From assembly GCA_002749535.1 (NCBI GenBank), contig MZZL01000136.1, positions 142,339-206,338 of the forward strand: DNA of 64,000 bases, read 5' to 3'. The stretch is from Apophysomyces variabilis. Taxonomy: Eukaryota > Mucoromycota > Mucoromycetes > Mucorales > Mucoraceae. The notes under the pieces are model-generated. The model was not told the origin of the DNA. It saw only the letters and a program-made list of their open reading frames with translations, and did no database searches. This document shows positions 1 through 12,492 of the stretch, piece by piece; the stretch's first letter is position 1, and every line of letters begins with the position of its first letter. Made by a program: the position numbers and the translations under genes.

Positions 1-1
1 T

Positions 2-448
2 ACAGAAAGTGCTCGTGAGGCGAGAACGCAATCGCAGGAAGATCACCTCCGGAAAGTGAATGCTGATTTATCAGAACATGTTCACCGGTTAGAAACAGCA
101 TATCGATCACTGGAAACAGAGCATCAGGAAGTAACGCAGCAGGCCATTGAGACGAAAATGTCCATGGCGCGTATGAACGATGAAAATCAGCACTTGCGTC
201 GACAACTCGCTCAAATGCGGAGCGATTTTGATGACATGAAAGCCCAAATGACAGTCTCCTTTCAAGCAGAATTGGATAAACTCAATCAGAAGAACGCGCA
301 GCTTAGTGAACGCAATGGAGCGCTTGAGAATCAACTAGCCGATATAGAATCTGTGCTCATCAGTCTAAAGGTTAATTTCGCCGAACGAGAAGGAGAATAT
401 GAAGTAATGAAGCGGCAATTACATGATGCACAGAAAGCCAGTACATAA
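2..448 (+). CDS. C-terminal end of a coiled-coil protein (5' end outside window)
   Basis: The reading frame is open from base 2 to a TAA stop at 446-448, so this is the 3' end of a gene that begins upstream of the window. The 148 visible residues are almost entirely charged and polar with regular Leu/Met/Ala spacing (HVHRLETAYRSLETEHQEV, NAQLSERNGALENQLADIE), typical of a long parallel coiled coil of the kind found in tethering, cytoskeletal or nuclear-pore proteins. No enzymatic domain or family-specific motif is visible and the family cannot be named. An internal ATG near 59 is not a likely start because the frame continues upstream without a stop. Confidence 0.7.
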   Translation, partial: TESAREARTQSQEDHLRKVNADLSEHVHRLETAYRSLETEHQEVTQQAIETKMSMARMNDENQHLRRQLAQMRSDFDDMKAQMTVSFQAELDKLNQKNAQLSERNGALENQLADIESVLISLKVNFAEREGEYEVMKRQLHDAQKAST

Positions 449-1252
449 AATGCATGCGCGCTTCAGCTATACCCACCCTCTTCTTTTTTCTTACTTTCTA
501 TTCCCTTGTTTTTAACCTACATGCCCTGCAGAAAACGAGAAAAGGGCATGGAGACGTATATATGCACATAATAACTTTAGTCAATATGAAAACTTGTCTT
601 GCCTTTTTTTCCTTATTTGTAATTGCAAATATAAACGTTTGGATGTTTGAGAAGAAGGTGATTACTTTATCTTGTAATAGACTATGGATTGCATTGATCA
701 AGAGAACAGGGTTCCTTAGTATGAGATATAGATATGCAAAGGAGATAAAATTATTAGTATAAGAATGTCTATAGATGATCTCATACTGTGATAGCAGTTG
801 TGCAAGGAGTATAATGCAATGTTATTTTAGAAAACACTGCTATCTTTCTTTGCAACAAGCGTCAGTCATTGTGTTAGTAAATGAAATACAGACTGAACCA
901 GTTTTGGTATGCTTTTAACCTTTAAATCGGCTTGATAGCAAAACAAAAGAGCGCTTGTTTCATTATCATTTTGAAATAATTACTTAAAAATAATGACGAA
1001 CATTTATTCCAAACCTGTCCTACTATGAAAGAACCAAAAGAAGGCTCTGGTAACATGCCTGGGGAGTCACTGATTTAATTTTGACACTTTTAGAAAGGAT
1101 TCAGTGACTGCGAGCGCCGTATGGCACGAGCATGAACTTATAAGCAAAGTAGATACATTGTTGATTCGACTGAATATCAGAGTACTTATAAAAGCTGCAA
1201 TTTGGCAATATTCTGTTAAAAGAAAGATAAAAATAGAAAAAAGTGTAATATA
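449..1252. other. Intergenic, no supported gene
   Basis: About 800 bases of AT-rich sequence between the end of the coiled-coil gene and the end of the minus-strand transposon-type gene. Only short, low-quality reading frames are present. I see no convincing gene, tRNA or repeat here. Confidence 0.5.
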
Positions 1253-4200
1253 TTATGGTAGATTTCTATATTGTTTGCAGCGACTTCTTAAGGAAAACCC
1301 TTTGCAAGAAGGATCTTTGCATATGCTGCATGTACGTGTTGACTTTTTAGGAACGTGTGTAGGACGAGTAATTACATAACTAATGGCTGAGCTTGACAGG
1401 TTTGCTGTTTTTGGAGCAAGTCTTCTAGGAACTGGTAGATTAGGATTATGTATAACTGGACTCGCTGCAAGTTGGACTGCAGGTAAGGAGAGTGGGTGTG
1501 TGAATAAACTGTGTGCTGCAGAAACTGGAACGAGAGGTGAAGGAGTATGTGCTGGCAAAATAGTATGAGCGCGCCCAGGTGATTGTAGCTGTTGACGCAT
1601 AACTTCACATATGTCTCTGCTTAATTGAATACTGCTGGTTGCTGTTCTTCTTTCATTCCATATATTGAATTGCATCCTCAAGTGGTCAGGAGTCTTGTAG
1701 AATATATGTACACCATCAGCACTATCTCTGTTCCATGTTCGAGCAAGTTCTTTCCAATCCATATGATCTTGTGAGTTTTGGAAGTTGGCCATTAGGTTTC
1801 GGAAAAGACTGAATTCTTGTACAGTATGTACAGGAACTATTGCATAGATGGAATTTTGCTTCTTAGCAAGGTATGAGTATAGCTGTCCCTTTCGGTTGGC
1901 TGTCGATTTTCCAGAGATAATGAGATATGCACTGGTTTGCACTGAAAATCCCTCATCTAATTGCTGTACCGGATTGTCACTCTGATTATTGGCAAGAGTA
2001 ATATTTAGTTCTTCTGCTATATCACTCGGGAAGAAAGTTATGCCAAATGTTTCATGGGGCGCATTCAATCTAAATCCATCCTGATATATTCCTGCTTGCT
2101 GAACGTTGTAAACATCCAGTCCAAGGTCTGCCCTTAGATCTTGAATTGTCTTAATCAACCATGGCTCGTAGTGGCCTTTATGTACACGGCCGTATCTGTT
2201 GACAGTACCAACCTTAAAAAGGATTGATATCCACATGTCAATATGCCTGTATGTATTTCTAAATATATGATTTTCAACTTACATCTATATTGTGACGTAG
2301 ACGATAATCAGCAAGAACTGAGTCTGTCAAATGCGGCCCTGCACCAAAGGAAATAAACTTGCGGATAATATTTTGATGCACGCCTCCTTCTAAGGAATTA
2401 GTTCCACGGCTGCATCTATACAGTGGAAGATTGTTGTTATCCCGGCCAATGATAAAATAAAAGGAGAAGTTTGGCGGATCGGATACATGTCCAAGATGTA
2501 TAGCTTTCAATACGTTTTCAGCTTGTTTTTCTGCTTCATTGTCAAATAATGGAAGTCCCGTTTTTGCACACAGAAGAGGACCATACTCTCGGAACAAATT
2601 CTCCACCACTGGGTATAATTCGTCAGCTGGAGGTACAACACGCCTGACCCTGCGAAATACCCACGAGGGTTTAGTGGACAACATGTAGTCCCAGCTAAGG
2701 TTCTTGGAATTAAGATATGCTTCCACCAACTGACGATCCTCTTGGTTGACTACAAAGATAGCATCGCGCAGGCGACGAAAGAATTCTTTTGCCAAGCCAT
2801 GTCGTCTTGATATCTTAATCATATCCATCAGATGGAATACGTCTTTTAATATCCTAGGGTTTCCCCTGACAGATGGCTCGATTGATTCCTCCATTCTGTT
2901 ACCGTCAGTCTCTTCCATAGGACGGCGAAGAGACGGTAAGACATCTTCCAAAAACTGTCTATCGCCTTGTACATTATCCGTAAAAAAAATTTCTGGGGCT
3001 TCATGCCCATATGCACTGTATGATTGAATCATCTGCCGGAAAGATGCTTTGAGGTGCGACGGTGATTTGGTGGGGACGAGCATCTGCATCCGGATCTCTT
3101 CATATTCGTTGCATACAGTGTAAAGTGCAGTAAAGATAGGCGCACTTTCAATCTTTGCCATATGCTTAATGATCTTGAAGGAATGGTCGCCTTTCAGAAT
3201 TTTTCCACCAATTTGCATCATTTGTTTATCAATCAATGGCCGTATTTCATCCATGATTCTAGTGTACACTTGACGCAAATACGCTGATGATGGAACATAG
3301 CCGGCGTATCCTTGCATATCACTGAAACTGGAAAAATTGGCAGGTCGAGCATGGCACAAGAAATCACCAATTGTAGGTTGGCTTCTACGTAGCTTTAAAG
3401 CATTCAGATATTGCAGTTCAACTCTGTCATGGCGGAGCGTATGTAGCTCTTGTAGAGCATGGCGAAATCGTTCAATTCCCATGCCTTTCTGAATGCAAGT
3501 CCGTAGCAAATCCCCGACTCTTTTTGATACTGCGCATCGATGCGTAAGATACGCTGGGAACTCGGCAGCTAAATGACCGGAAAGTTGCTTCATAATACGT
3601 TCGTTATAGGAAGCTAACGTTATACGGCAAGTGGAACTGCTGCACTGATAGCGTACGCCCATAATATAGAAACAGCTGGTTGTCAACATAGGCAAATTAG
3701 TGTCAAAAGACCTTTCCTACACAATAACACATTTATACATACCTGTCTATATCCACCACACGACGTGCATAAGGATCACTATTATAAGACTTAACATATA
3801 ATTTACTATTGCATGTCGGGCAGTTTAACTCCTCGACTAGGTGATGAGGCAACCAGAGAAAGACTCGAGGATAATAGAGTACAGCAGGATCGATAATGTT
3901 ACTTTTCATAGCGAAAAACGGTTCTGGCGGATTAACCCAGAAAGTACCACGGTTATATTCCTCTGGACATGTTCTCTGGCTTATTCGGGCTTGCAATGAA
4001 ATGAAATATTGCTGTAGTATTCCACTAGGAGCTTCTGTATAGCTCTGGTCATCATCAACAATATTCTCATCATCATAAGTTGATGGCTCTTTGAATATGT
4101 TGTTTCTAGAGAAGCTATCTTCATCACCAAATTCTTCGATATTAGGGCTACTGTGCTGCATGTCAAGGTTATTGCCCATTGAAGAACCACGCTGGGTTTC

Positions 4201-4257
4201 AGATGCTATATCATGGACTTTATCCATATTCTCCATATCTGATCCCGATACCTCCAT
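1253..4257 (-). CDS. Transposon-type protein with DUF6729-like N-terminus and DDE/RNase H-like core
   Basis: Three exons join in frame: 4257-3743, 3675-2283 and 2212-1253 (introns of 67 and 70 nt with GTATGT and GTAAGT donors), giving about 955 residues. An upstream frame to 4520 (Arg/Lys-rich start MKRGRPSGQRNKPNHHAGRP) may be a further 5' exon; its junction is unclear. The N-terminal part has a zinc-ribbon-like CPTC...YQCSSSTC pair and ARRVVDIDR, resembling DUF6729 proteins found in multicopy fungal elements. The middle contains KGDHSFK, FFTDNVQGDR and, later, GTNSLEGGVH, which look like spaced acidic residues of an RNase H-fold transposase. The C-terminus ends in a small Cys cluster (CSICKDPSCKG). 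A truncated, partly degraded copy lies at 43690-44612, supporting mobility. Transposase activity is inferred; no terminal repeats were identified. This copy has no obvious frame break. Confidence 0.65.
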
Positions 4258-4957
4258 ACTCTATTTGATGAGTTAATTTTCCAACCGTGTAAGTTATTAA
4301 GGGGTAGAACCTCTGTATCAAAGTGATCGGATTGAAATTCAGTGGCATTGCTATTCCCAGAATGGATCGAAGCATTAGATGACTCCGCTGTCTCATAGAT
4401 TACAGGTGAATAGAAGTTTAGTATCCTTTGGCTACCCGATGCCTGCTGGCACCTTTTTGCAGGACGTCCGGCATGATGATTTGGCTTGTTTCTTTGTCCT
4501 GATGGTCTTCCTCTTTTCATTTTAAAAAGCTTTCCTTTTTACAATATAGGTTTACGGAGAAGCAACTGTGAAGCGTGGTACTTGTCTAACTAAGATATCA
4601 AGATATACCAGGGCCCTCTTTCTTTTTATTTGTCTAGTTCACACCCAGATTACAGAGCCGCAGGGATTATATGCGAAAATTATTGGGTAAGCGGGAGGCC
4701 AAAACGATTATATTGAATGATTACTAGCTCTCCAGAGGATTATATTAATTTCTCATTGGACCGGAGTGTCCCCAGACACTTCAAGCCCGCCCAAAAGAAT
4801 CATTTCGTACACCACATTCTCATAAAAGTGTGTACTTAAAAAGATTTACGCTGTAAATAATTTCGACATTTGCTGTGATTTCATACAGATTTCAGAAATC
4901 TTAGTTTGACATCTTTTTACGCTCGTTAGGATATCCTCGATTGGAAAAAAAGGTAAA

Positions 4958-5030
4958 GGGGCTATGGCCAAATGGATAAGGCGCCTGACTACGAATCAGG
5001 AGATTCCAGGTTCGACCCCTGGTAGCCTCG
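4958..5030 (+). tRNA. tRNA-Arg (anticodon ACG)
   Basis: A 73-base cloverleaf without intron. The acceptor arm pairs GGGGCTA (4958-4964) with TAGCCTC (5023-5029), with one G-U pair and discriminator G at 5030. The anticodon stem CCTGA/TCAGG encloses the loop CTACGAA, giving anticodon ACG (read as ICG, CGN arginine codons). The T arm CCAGG-TTCGACC-CCTGG is the B box. The D arm carries TGGCCAAATGGATAAGGC (A box). Confidence 0.95.
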
Positions 5031-5032
5031 AC

Positions 5033-5038
5033 TTTTTT
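5033..5038 (+). terminator. RNA polymerase III terminator
   Basis: A run of six T directly after the tRNA-Arg gene (two bases past its discriminator base), the standard Pol III stop signal. Confidence 0.85.
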
Positions 5039-6943
5039 GTAAACTTATATTTTTGTCGTAACACAAACTGTGTCGTTTTCGTAAAGTCGATTCACAGCTA
5101 CTGTTTTGGACGCGAGTTGCCAATCAAGCTGGAATATAGAAATCGTAAAGGAACAGAAGTAAAAAATAAAAGTGTGCGAGGGAATTCGATGATGTTTATT
5201 TTTCACCAACTATCCAAAGTATTTATACGTATGATATTTCTATAATTTTCTACGAGGCTGAAGATGCGAGAAGTATCTAGGAACTTCTTGGAAACCAACC
5301 GCAACTTCGAGAACTTCTTGGAAGGCTTTAGCAAAAAGAGTCTTTGCGTTCATGCGCCGATTCCGGCTCCGACAACTGTTCCACCAATCAAGCTCAAGAG
5401 GTTAAGATGGTAATCCTCGGCCCTCTTCCAAAAATGTCATGAACTACAAGAAGTACTCTCGGTTATCGACTTTGACGTAATGCTCTCAATTGGTTTCCTT
5501 TTGCATCCCATTGCCGACAAGGATTACATAATGTAGCTAGAATCAAAAGATATAAATATTAGACAGACAAGACAGAATAAACAGCATCCTTTTATCTATC
5601 GTTTATTTTATTCATTGGACCCGTCGATCATCCTTAAAGATCTTGTGCGGACTATTTCAGATCGGGATTGACAGGACATTTTTGCTGTGCACGGTGTCGT
5701 GCGCGGTATTTTCTTCCTGATCTAGGTTTTCTTCCTGGCAAAGGTCAAACCCACTGGGGATCAAGGGTAACAAAAGAGATAGAGAATAAACGGATAGTTA
5801 TCTTTATTGCTAAACAAATCTATGGATATTTATATTTTTTCTAAAACTAATTGTAACAATGCCGAGACGGACAAGCATTCAAAATAAGTAAAATAAACGG
5901 ACAAGAGATTATGTAATATTTCGCTGAGCATGGTCTTCCTGGAGATGTTGCTGTTTTGTGATGAAGACCGATGCGTTAGACGTTTGCCGTTTTTGGACCA
6001 AGGCCGATCTGACCAAAAGGTTTATGTCACTACAATTTTGCAGGCACGACAACAGTAAAAATTGTTGTTTCCGTATTTGCTGAGCTGGTTTATCGAATGG
6101 CCAAGAAAAGACGAGCTAGAGATGGTGGACGACAGAACCAAAAAGAAAATAAGTAGATAAGATTTATACTATTTTTGTTTATCTAATGAAACAATTGATA
6201 TTTTTTCTACCTGTAATTGCATAGTGTTCTGGTATGGTAATACAAAAGGAAAACTCGGTTAGGAAGGGCAAAACGTAAAATACAGTCGATGGTTATCGAA
6301 TGGCGCGAACGGATATGAAGGAATAACGAACATTCAAGTACAGCTGAAATGTATTGTAAGAGCCTGTAATAATAAGTTTTTAAAACTATAGAGCCGTATG
6401 CTACTACGTCGCAAGAGAGATGTTTCGATCCCAACAACTCAATGAAACCGTCTATGTCTCACTAAGGAAAAAGATACTATGTCCAACGTTGTTTATTATC
6501 GGGTAGATATTTGTCACTTACTGTCTTTATTTATCTTTTCGCCATCGTAGTCTAATCTGTACGATATATGCAGACTCTACATAGCATGTCAATCATTCTG
6601 GGTCAAATTAGGATACTTTCGGAGCAGTTGCAGCTATACGTGCTCAGGATAGGGTTTTATGGCCTTTTGCATGGATCACAACCCCCCAAAAAAAAAGGAA
6701 AATCCCATACGCGCGTACTTATGTTGATTACCTGTTTTCCCTCAGTGAAGGAAAAATAAATAAAGCTTTATAGGATTACGTTTGTTAAAAAGGGGGAAAA
6801 AAAAGAAAGAGTAAGAGCAGGCGAAATTAAACTAAAATTACATATTCTAGCAAAGTAACCCAAAAATCACAGAAGGAAAAAGAAAGAAAAAAGTATCAAA
6901 CTTTCTCTTTTTTCCCTTTTTGTTCTCATTTGTTATAATACGC
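5039..6943. other. Intergenic; possible retroelement remnant, no gene
   Basis: About 1.9 kb downstream of the tRNA without a supported gene. It contains a TATAAATA-like box followed by AGACAGACAAGACAGAATAA near 5550-5580, which looks like promoter and polyadenylation elements of an LTR, and a 13-base direct repeat gaacttcttggaa near 5280 and 5311. No LTR pair, primer-binding site or gag/pol coding sequence was found, so the retroelement reading is speculative. The last 250 bases before 6943 are A-rich and probably the 3' flank of the protease gene. Confidence 0.3.
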
Positions 6944-9900
6944 TTAGTTCTTCACCTGGATGAGACCGGATTCCCAGGTTTCCCAGTCCTTGGCCTTCTT
7001 GGGATTACCAAGAAGCTTGAGGGCCTGGAAACGGATCTTGTAGGTACCTTCCTTCACAGGCAACGAGTAGGGGGAGTCAGGCACAAAGGTGGGAACGTAG
7101 GTACCATCCCAGGTCTGGACGTTTTGGTATTCCTTCACAGCCAAGTTGTTGCGTTGCAAATATTGGACCGGGTTGAAAGCATAGCCAACGACTTTGCTGG
7201 TTTTGGCGTCAATGATCTCAGGTCGAAGTTCAGCAGTGGCAGTGACAAGACGGAAGACAAGGAAAGGCGTGGTTCGGACATTGCTACGATCAAACACGTA
7301 GGTGTCCTTAGCGGTATAGACCTTGGAACCCTTGTAGTCGGTCACGAAAGGCTTGTACTTGGGATCGAAGATGGGCAGATCGCGCTGCTTGCCGGCAACA
7401 CCAAAGTAGGGCACATGGATATCCTTGACACCGGCGCTCTTCTGCTGCACCTTGAACTCGACGAAACCACCGTACATCAAATGCTCCTTAGGGTTGACCT
7501 TGGGAGGAATCACAGTGACCTTGACGGTTTCGGTCTTACCAGGAGCTAGACGGAAGTGGGTCTTGGAGAAACGGAGACGGGCACCACCCTTCTTGGTGAA
7601 CTCGGCAGGTTCAAGAGGGGTATAGCCAGAAGTCTTGAGGTCATAAGGAACAACGGTAAGGGAGACTTTGTTCACGACTTCATAAGAAACAGTCTTGTGA
7701 CCGTGGTTCGTAATCTTAAGGGTATGAGTCTTGTATTGGTTGGAGGAAGTATCATTGAAGCTGATCTGGCCGGGAGTAATGTGGATCTGGTTCTTAATGG
7801 TATCATAGACTAAAAGGAATTAAAAGAATGTTGAGTGAACAAGCGAATGGACGCAACAAATTTCCTCTATTAATATAATCTAAGAAACTCACCTTGAATA
7901 AGACCAGCACCTTGACGAAGAGGGGAGTCCAAGTCTTTCTTGCCGTTTTCACGAGGAGTCACAAGAGCGTAGTTCTGGAATTGTTCAGTGATGTATTTGG
8001 GGCTCTGCTTCTTTCCGATTTCACGCATGTACAAGGCGACGGCACCAGAGACGTAAGGAGTAGCCATGGAGGTACCGGACATAAGACCCCAGCTGCCAAG
8101 GTAGCGAGGAAGGGTAGAGTAGACAAGACCACCCACACCACCCAAGTTGGGCTTGAGATCCAATTCATAGGTGGCACCGGTACTGGAGAAGCTGGAGGTG
8201 GTGGTGCCAGTAGAGAGTTTCAAGTTCTTGTCTTCCTTGTGGAAAGTGAAGGTGACCTTTTCACCCTTCTTGACAGCAGCCAACAGTTTCTCACCGACAT
8301 CATGAGCAATACCGGCCACAGGGAACTTGTCATCGAAAGAGGCAACGCCCATGGCATCACCGAAGGAGTTGTAGACCAAAAGACCGACAGCGCCCTTGTC
8401 AGCCACGTTCTTTGCCTTGATGTCGAAAGTACAAGAGCCTCGCTGCAGGAGAGCAATCTTGCCCTTGACATCATCAGGCACGGAATCAGCACTGCAGCCG
8501 TCCTTCTTGCTGCCAATGTTCTTGTCGCCAGCAACAAGTGGCACGCCGTTGGGAGGCAATGCAGAAGTAGCGGGAAGATAGGCTAAAATAAAATAATGAC
8601 ATAAAGTTAGTGGGATGATTCCATATTATGAATGATTTATTAAGGATCGGCAAAGGTAAATAAAAAAGGGACTTTACCTGAAGTTCCGGGGAAGACGCTG
8701 TTTTCAAACAATTTCGCGATAAAGTGGTAGTTGTCATACGATGCGACCGCCGTGGAATCCTTGGTGGTACTGGGCCTGCCTACAGTATAGACACCTTCGG
8801 AACCGGCATTACCAGCGGCGACGATTACTACAGAAATGAAAAAAAAAGACATGAGTATACGCAAAATGAATTCATTTTCTAAAGTTTCCTCTTTTTCCTT
8901 TACCTGGGACACCTTGTTCGACAATACGTTGGACAACATGGGTTTCACCTCCTTCAGACCAGGCACTTGTGTCACCCAAACTCATGGAAATAAGATCAAC
9001 ACCAGCATCATAAGCCATCAAAAGAGCCTTGATAATGATATCATTTCCGGTCGAACCGCTACAACCGAACACACGCCACATACCGAGCGTCGCTTCAGGG
9101 GCAACACCAGTATAGCCCTAGACATCGATATAAAAAGATTGAGTTAGCAAAAGAAAAAGACAATTGTTTCTTTTTTTAAATTTTTATATGAATGTAACAA
9201 GAACTTACCGTCTTGGGATCATAACCCGCAATAATACCGGACACATGCGTACCATGACCTGAACAATACGAAAATCGTTTAGAGGTAAAGAACAGAACAA
9301 GAGGCCATGTATCTTTGTTTCCTTACCGCTAGCATTGGATTTCGCACCACAGTTATCCAAAGGAGTAGGTCCAGGTCGAACGATAGGATGATCGTCATTG
9401 GAGTCATATTTGTCGCCAACCAAATCGTAACCATATCTGACTTTGTAACCTTTACCGAAACCACCGCCCAGAGCAGGATGCAAATAATCGACACCTTTTA
9501 ATTTAAAAAAAAAGATTAAAGATTAATATCTCATCTGAACGCGTGCTTTGTTCTTTTTTTGGTCTTACCCGAGTCAAGCACACCGACGACAATGCCTTTG
9601 CCCTTGTTCTTCAGTTCCTTATGGACACGGTCCACTTGCGTCATATGGTGGGGATCGGTCCAGGTGGCCACGTTACGCGAGGCATCGGTCTTCAAAGGCT
9701 GGACAGAAGGGCGAGGGATCGAGGTCACCGGGAAGACATGTTTGACATCATCGCGCTCCAAGATGGCCTTCAATGCCTTGGTATGGTCCGCGTCATCCAA
9801 ACCACTCAATTGGAAAGAAACACCATTGAACAATTCGTGGTTGAACTTCTCCGAAATATGGACTTTGGCTTTCTTGAAATCTTTCGAAAACGCATGGACT

Positions 9901-10073
9901 AGTTCGTCCTCATCGTAACGGGCATTGCCTTCAAATTCGACCATATAACGGCCAGGAACCACATTACGACCGGCCTTCAGGAACTTGGGATGATCCAAGG
10001 CCTCAGCCGAGCTAGAAAGCATGGCCATGGCCACCGCAAATAGCGGAAGAACAGTGAAAGAACGTCGTTTCAT
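6944..10073 (-). CDS. Secreted subtilisin-like serine protease (S8 family, PA domain)
   Basis: Seven exons join in frame: 10073-9569, 9494-9327, 9258-9209, 9117-8904, 8827-8678, 8582-7893 and 7809-6944 (880 residues; introns 68-95 nt, mostly phase 1). The ATG at 10071-10073 starts a signal peptide (MKRRSFTVLPLFAVAMAMLS, then SSAEA). An I9-type propeptide follows (about 40-125). The catalytic triad is intact: Asp167 in VVGVLDSG, His226 in GHGTHVSG (split by an intron) and Ser534 in SGTSMATPYVSG; VIVAAGNAG carries the oxyanion Asn. A protease-associated domain sits between His and Ser (DVKGKIALLQRGSCTFDIKA), and the C-terminal 290 residues look like Fn3-type beta domains of C5a-peptidase-like subtilases. 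It probably degrades extracellular or cell-wall protein. No break or missing catalytic residue is seen. Confidence 0.93.
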
Positions 10074-11130
10074 GTACAAAAGCCCGAAGAGAAATAAATT
10101 AAATTAAAGGATTGGTGAAGCGAAAGGAGAGGTAAGGGAAAGAAAGAAGACAGTTATCGTGTGTGGAAAATTGAGATCGTAGCGAAATAAAAACGCTTTG
10201 CTTTTATATTCATCCCATTTTGTTTTTGGTTTAGTCTACCTTATCATTGTTACTTCTAATCTTATGATGATGTCCAATGCGCTATGAGGTGTGACACGGT
10301 TCATAGGCAACAATTGCTATAGGGAACACATGGTCACCCACCTTTCTTGGAGCAGCATGTCACAAGTGTATTTGGAAAGATGTCCTGAATTAGGAAATCG
10401 TAGCGAACGACGATTGACAGCGTGGAATGAAAATTTAAAGTGGCGGTATCCTAGACTACTCCTTTTTTGTCAATTCTGCCTGGACAAGGAAGGTATGGCC
10501 TTGCTCTCTCATGGTGACAACCAAGCGATCGAAGTCTTTGCTTTCCTTCTATTGGCTGACCATGGATGACACCATCTAAGCAATAAAAGGGATAGGCTAC
10601 CCTCCTTTGACAAGATTTGACATATTTGTGTCCTCTCCACGTTGACAATCCCTGGCTCTCAACCCTTTGTCCCACCATTCTGCGCCTCTTAGATTACACA
10701 TTTTACGATAAAGCCATCAAAACAGAAGACATCCATCATGTTACACCGCATACACAGTAAAAAAGAAAAATTTCATAGGATGGAAATGAAAGTTGCAAAA
10801 AGAAAAAAAGGATAGCAAAGAAAAAGCTTAACAACAAAAGATAAGCACACAGACCAAATAGATCAAAGTCAATTGAGAGCCAAAGGAAAATCAAGGGTCC
10901 ACAATAAAGAAAAAGCATTTTGCTTTTCCATTTACTTGTTCTTTCATTTTTTGGTTCTTTGTACATGTATGTCGTGTGTACATAGGATGTATGGGCTGTA
11001 TGTATGTGCGTAGGTTGGTGTGAATTTTTGTACATAAATAAACTATAAATCGTAATCAATCTGTGTTTTTTTTTCTCGTTTCCTTCGTCCTAAATCTCTC
11101 TCTATCAATAAGGAAGGGAATTTTTTTGTG
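10074..11130. other. Intergenic, protease promoter and HSF-gene 3' flank
   Basis: About 1.06 kb. The half next to 10073 should hold the protease promoter (a TTTTATAT stretch lies near 10203). The other end is A/T-rich 3' flank of the HSF-type gene. Short frames at 10291-10678 on both strands have no recognisable family and no support from splicing signals. Confidence 0.4.
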
Positions 11131-12492
11131 TCATCTATGGGAAAGTGGATCTACCGGATGGACAAAGGCGAATTGAGCTGGAGAACTTTCAGCACCTGAG
11201 GAGGGACCTAGACTGTCTGTCAATTGAGAACCATTGGAGTGAGACCTCGTGTGGTGGGGAGTATGCGGAGAATTGAGAGAATAGAGGGATGCTGATTCAT
11301 CATCGGAAACGAGCGAACTCGCGCTCGGACTGGATACCAAGTGGTTGGTATACGGACCAAGGAGAGGCGATCGATGATGAAGGTCGCTACGTGACTGGGT
11401 GGAAACATGAAGCGAGGAGGGCCGTGACTGTGCGAACATGCCATTGAGTAAATCGTTATTGCCGTGATGGGAGGTGACAAAGATGGACGGCGGTGTTTCT
11501 GGTTTTGACATGCTACTGAATTGATCGATATTAAGCTCCGGTGGCAATTGACCTATAGGAAAACGATGTCAACGCTCAGATCAACTCTTCCAGGGGGTCT
11601 TCATCGGATCGGTCTTTTCTATGATCACATTACCTCCATTGTTCCTTGCAATGTACTGCATCATATTCTGCACCAACTGTTGTTGTTGTTGTTGTCTTTT
11701 TTTTGTATCTGCCAGTTCTTTGACAACTTGATGAAAGTTTTCGAAAAGACTACTGATCTGTTGCATCATCTCGGAGTGGGATGCTTGAAGCATGGTGATA
11801 TGTGCTTGCAAGTCGCCTGTCTCTCTTCGGGTGGTATCGGATTCCATCGCCTTGCGTTTGATATCATCCAGTAATTCAGGTCGATTTCGTAAGAACTTGG
11901 GGTGAGAAAACTCCCAAATTTGATTTTCAGCTAAAGTGCGATGCCCACGTGGGGACTTGTTCACCTTATGAAAACCGTACCTGTATTTTTCTTAATTAGA
12001 TCGATCGGGAAATGACAAATTCTCCCCTTTTTGGTGTCAAAAAAACTTACATGTTCAATTGCCGTACGAAACTCGAGAAATTGTTATGTTTGAAATGTTT
12101 AGGTAAGACATCTCGTGAGAACTCCATAATATTGCAAACGATAAAGGATGAACCGGTATAACTCCAGGCAATCAAATGTTGGTATTGATTATCAACAACC
12201 ATACTAAAAGCAAAGGGTCAGTCATTAGTTCCAGCTATTTTCAGGGGCTATTGGTAATTTACTTGTATAGTTTATGGACAAAGGTGTTTGTGTGAGATGG
12301 TTTTTGTGTAGGAGGAGGCTGAACTGACAGGTGTTGTGCATAAGCAGGCGGATAAGTGGCCGGAGCAGGTGGCGGAGAGGCAGCAGCAGCAGCGAAAGGA
12401 AGCGCTCGTACTTGCATAGGTGAGGTGTCCAACATATTATATTGACTCGAGGAGGTAGAGTTAGTAGAAGACGATCGTTTGTGATGGGTCAT
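11131..12492 (-). CDS. HSF-type transcription factor
   Basis: Four exons: 12492-12263, 12203-12051, 11980-11634 and 11552-11131. The start is the ATG at 12490-12492 (MTHHKRSSSTNSTSSS). After a Ser/Ala/Pro-rich leader, the HSF DNA-binding domain spans all of the first junctions: FVHKLYN, LIAWSYTGSSFIV, FSRDVLPKHFKHNNFSSFVR, QLNMYGFHKV and QIWEFSHPKFLRNRPELL, the diagnostic winged-helix signature. A coiled coil follows (residues roughly 170-230, TGDLQAHITMLQASHSEM), then a short polyglutamine tract and a Ser/His/Pro-rich tail. The last intron most likely uses the GTAATG donor at 11633 (81 nt); an alternative donor at 11585 would leave only 33 nt. HSF-domain proteins in fungi include Hsf1, Sfl1 and Skn7; there is no receiver domain, so not Skn7, but Hsf1 versus Sfl1 cannot be settled. 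Confidence 0.9.

Noticed and set aside
5280..5323. Repeated gaacttcttggaa resembling heat-shock elements
   Set aside because: The GAA/TTC units are not spaced by two bases as in a heat-shock element, and no gene follows within promoter distance.
6920..8586. Plus-strand frames of 60-230 residues opposite the subtilase gene
   Set aside because: They mirror conserved exons of the protease on the other strand, have no domain of their own and break at its introns.
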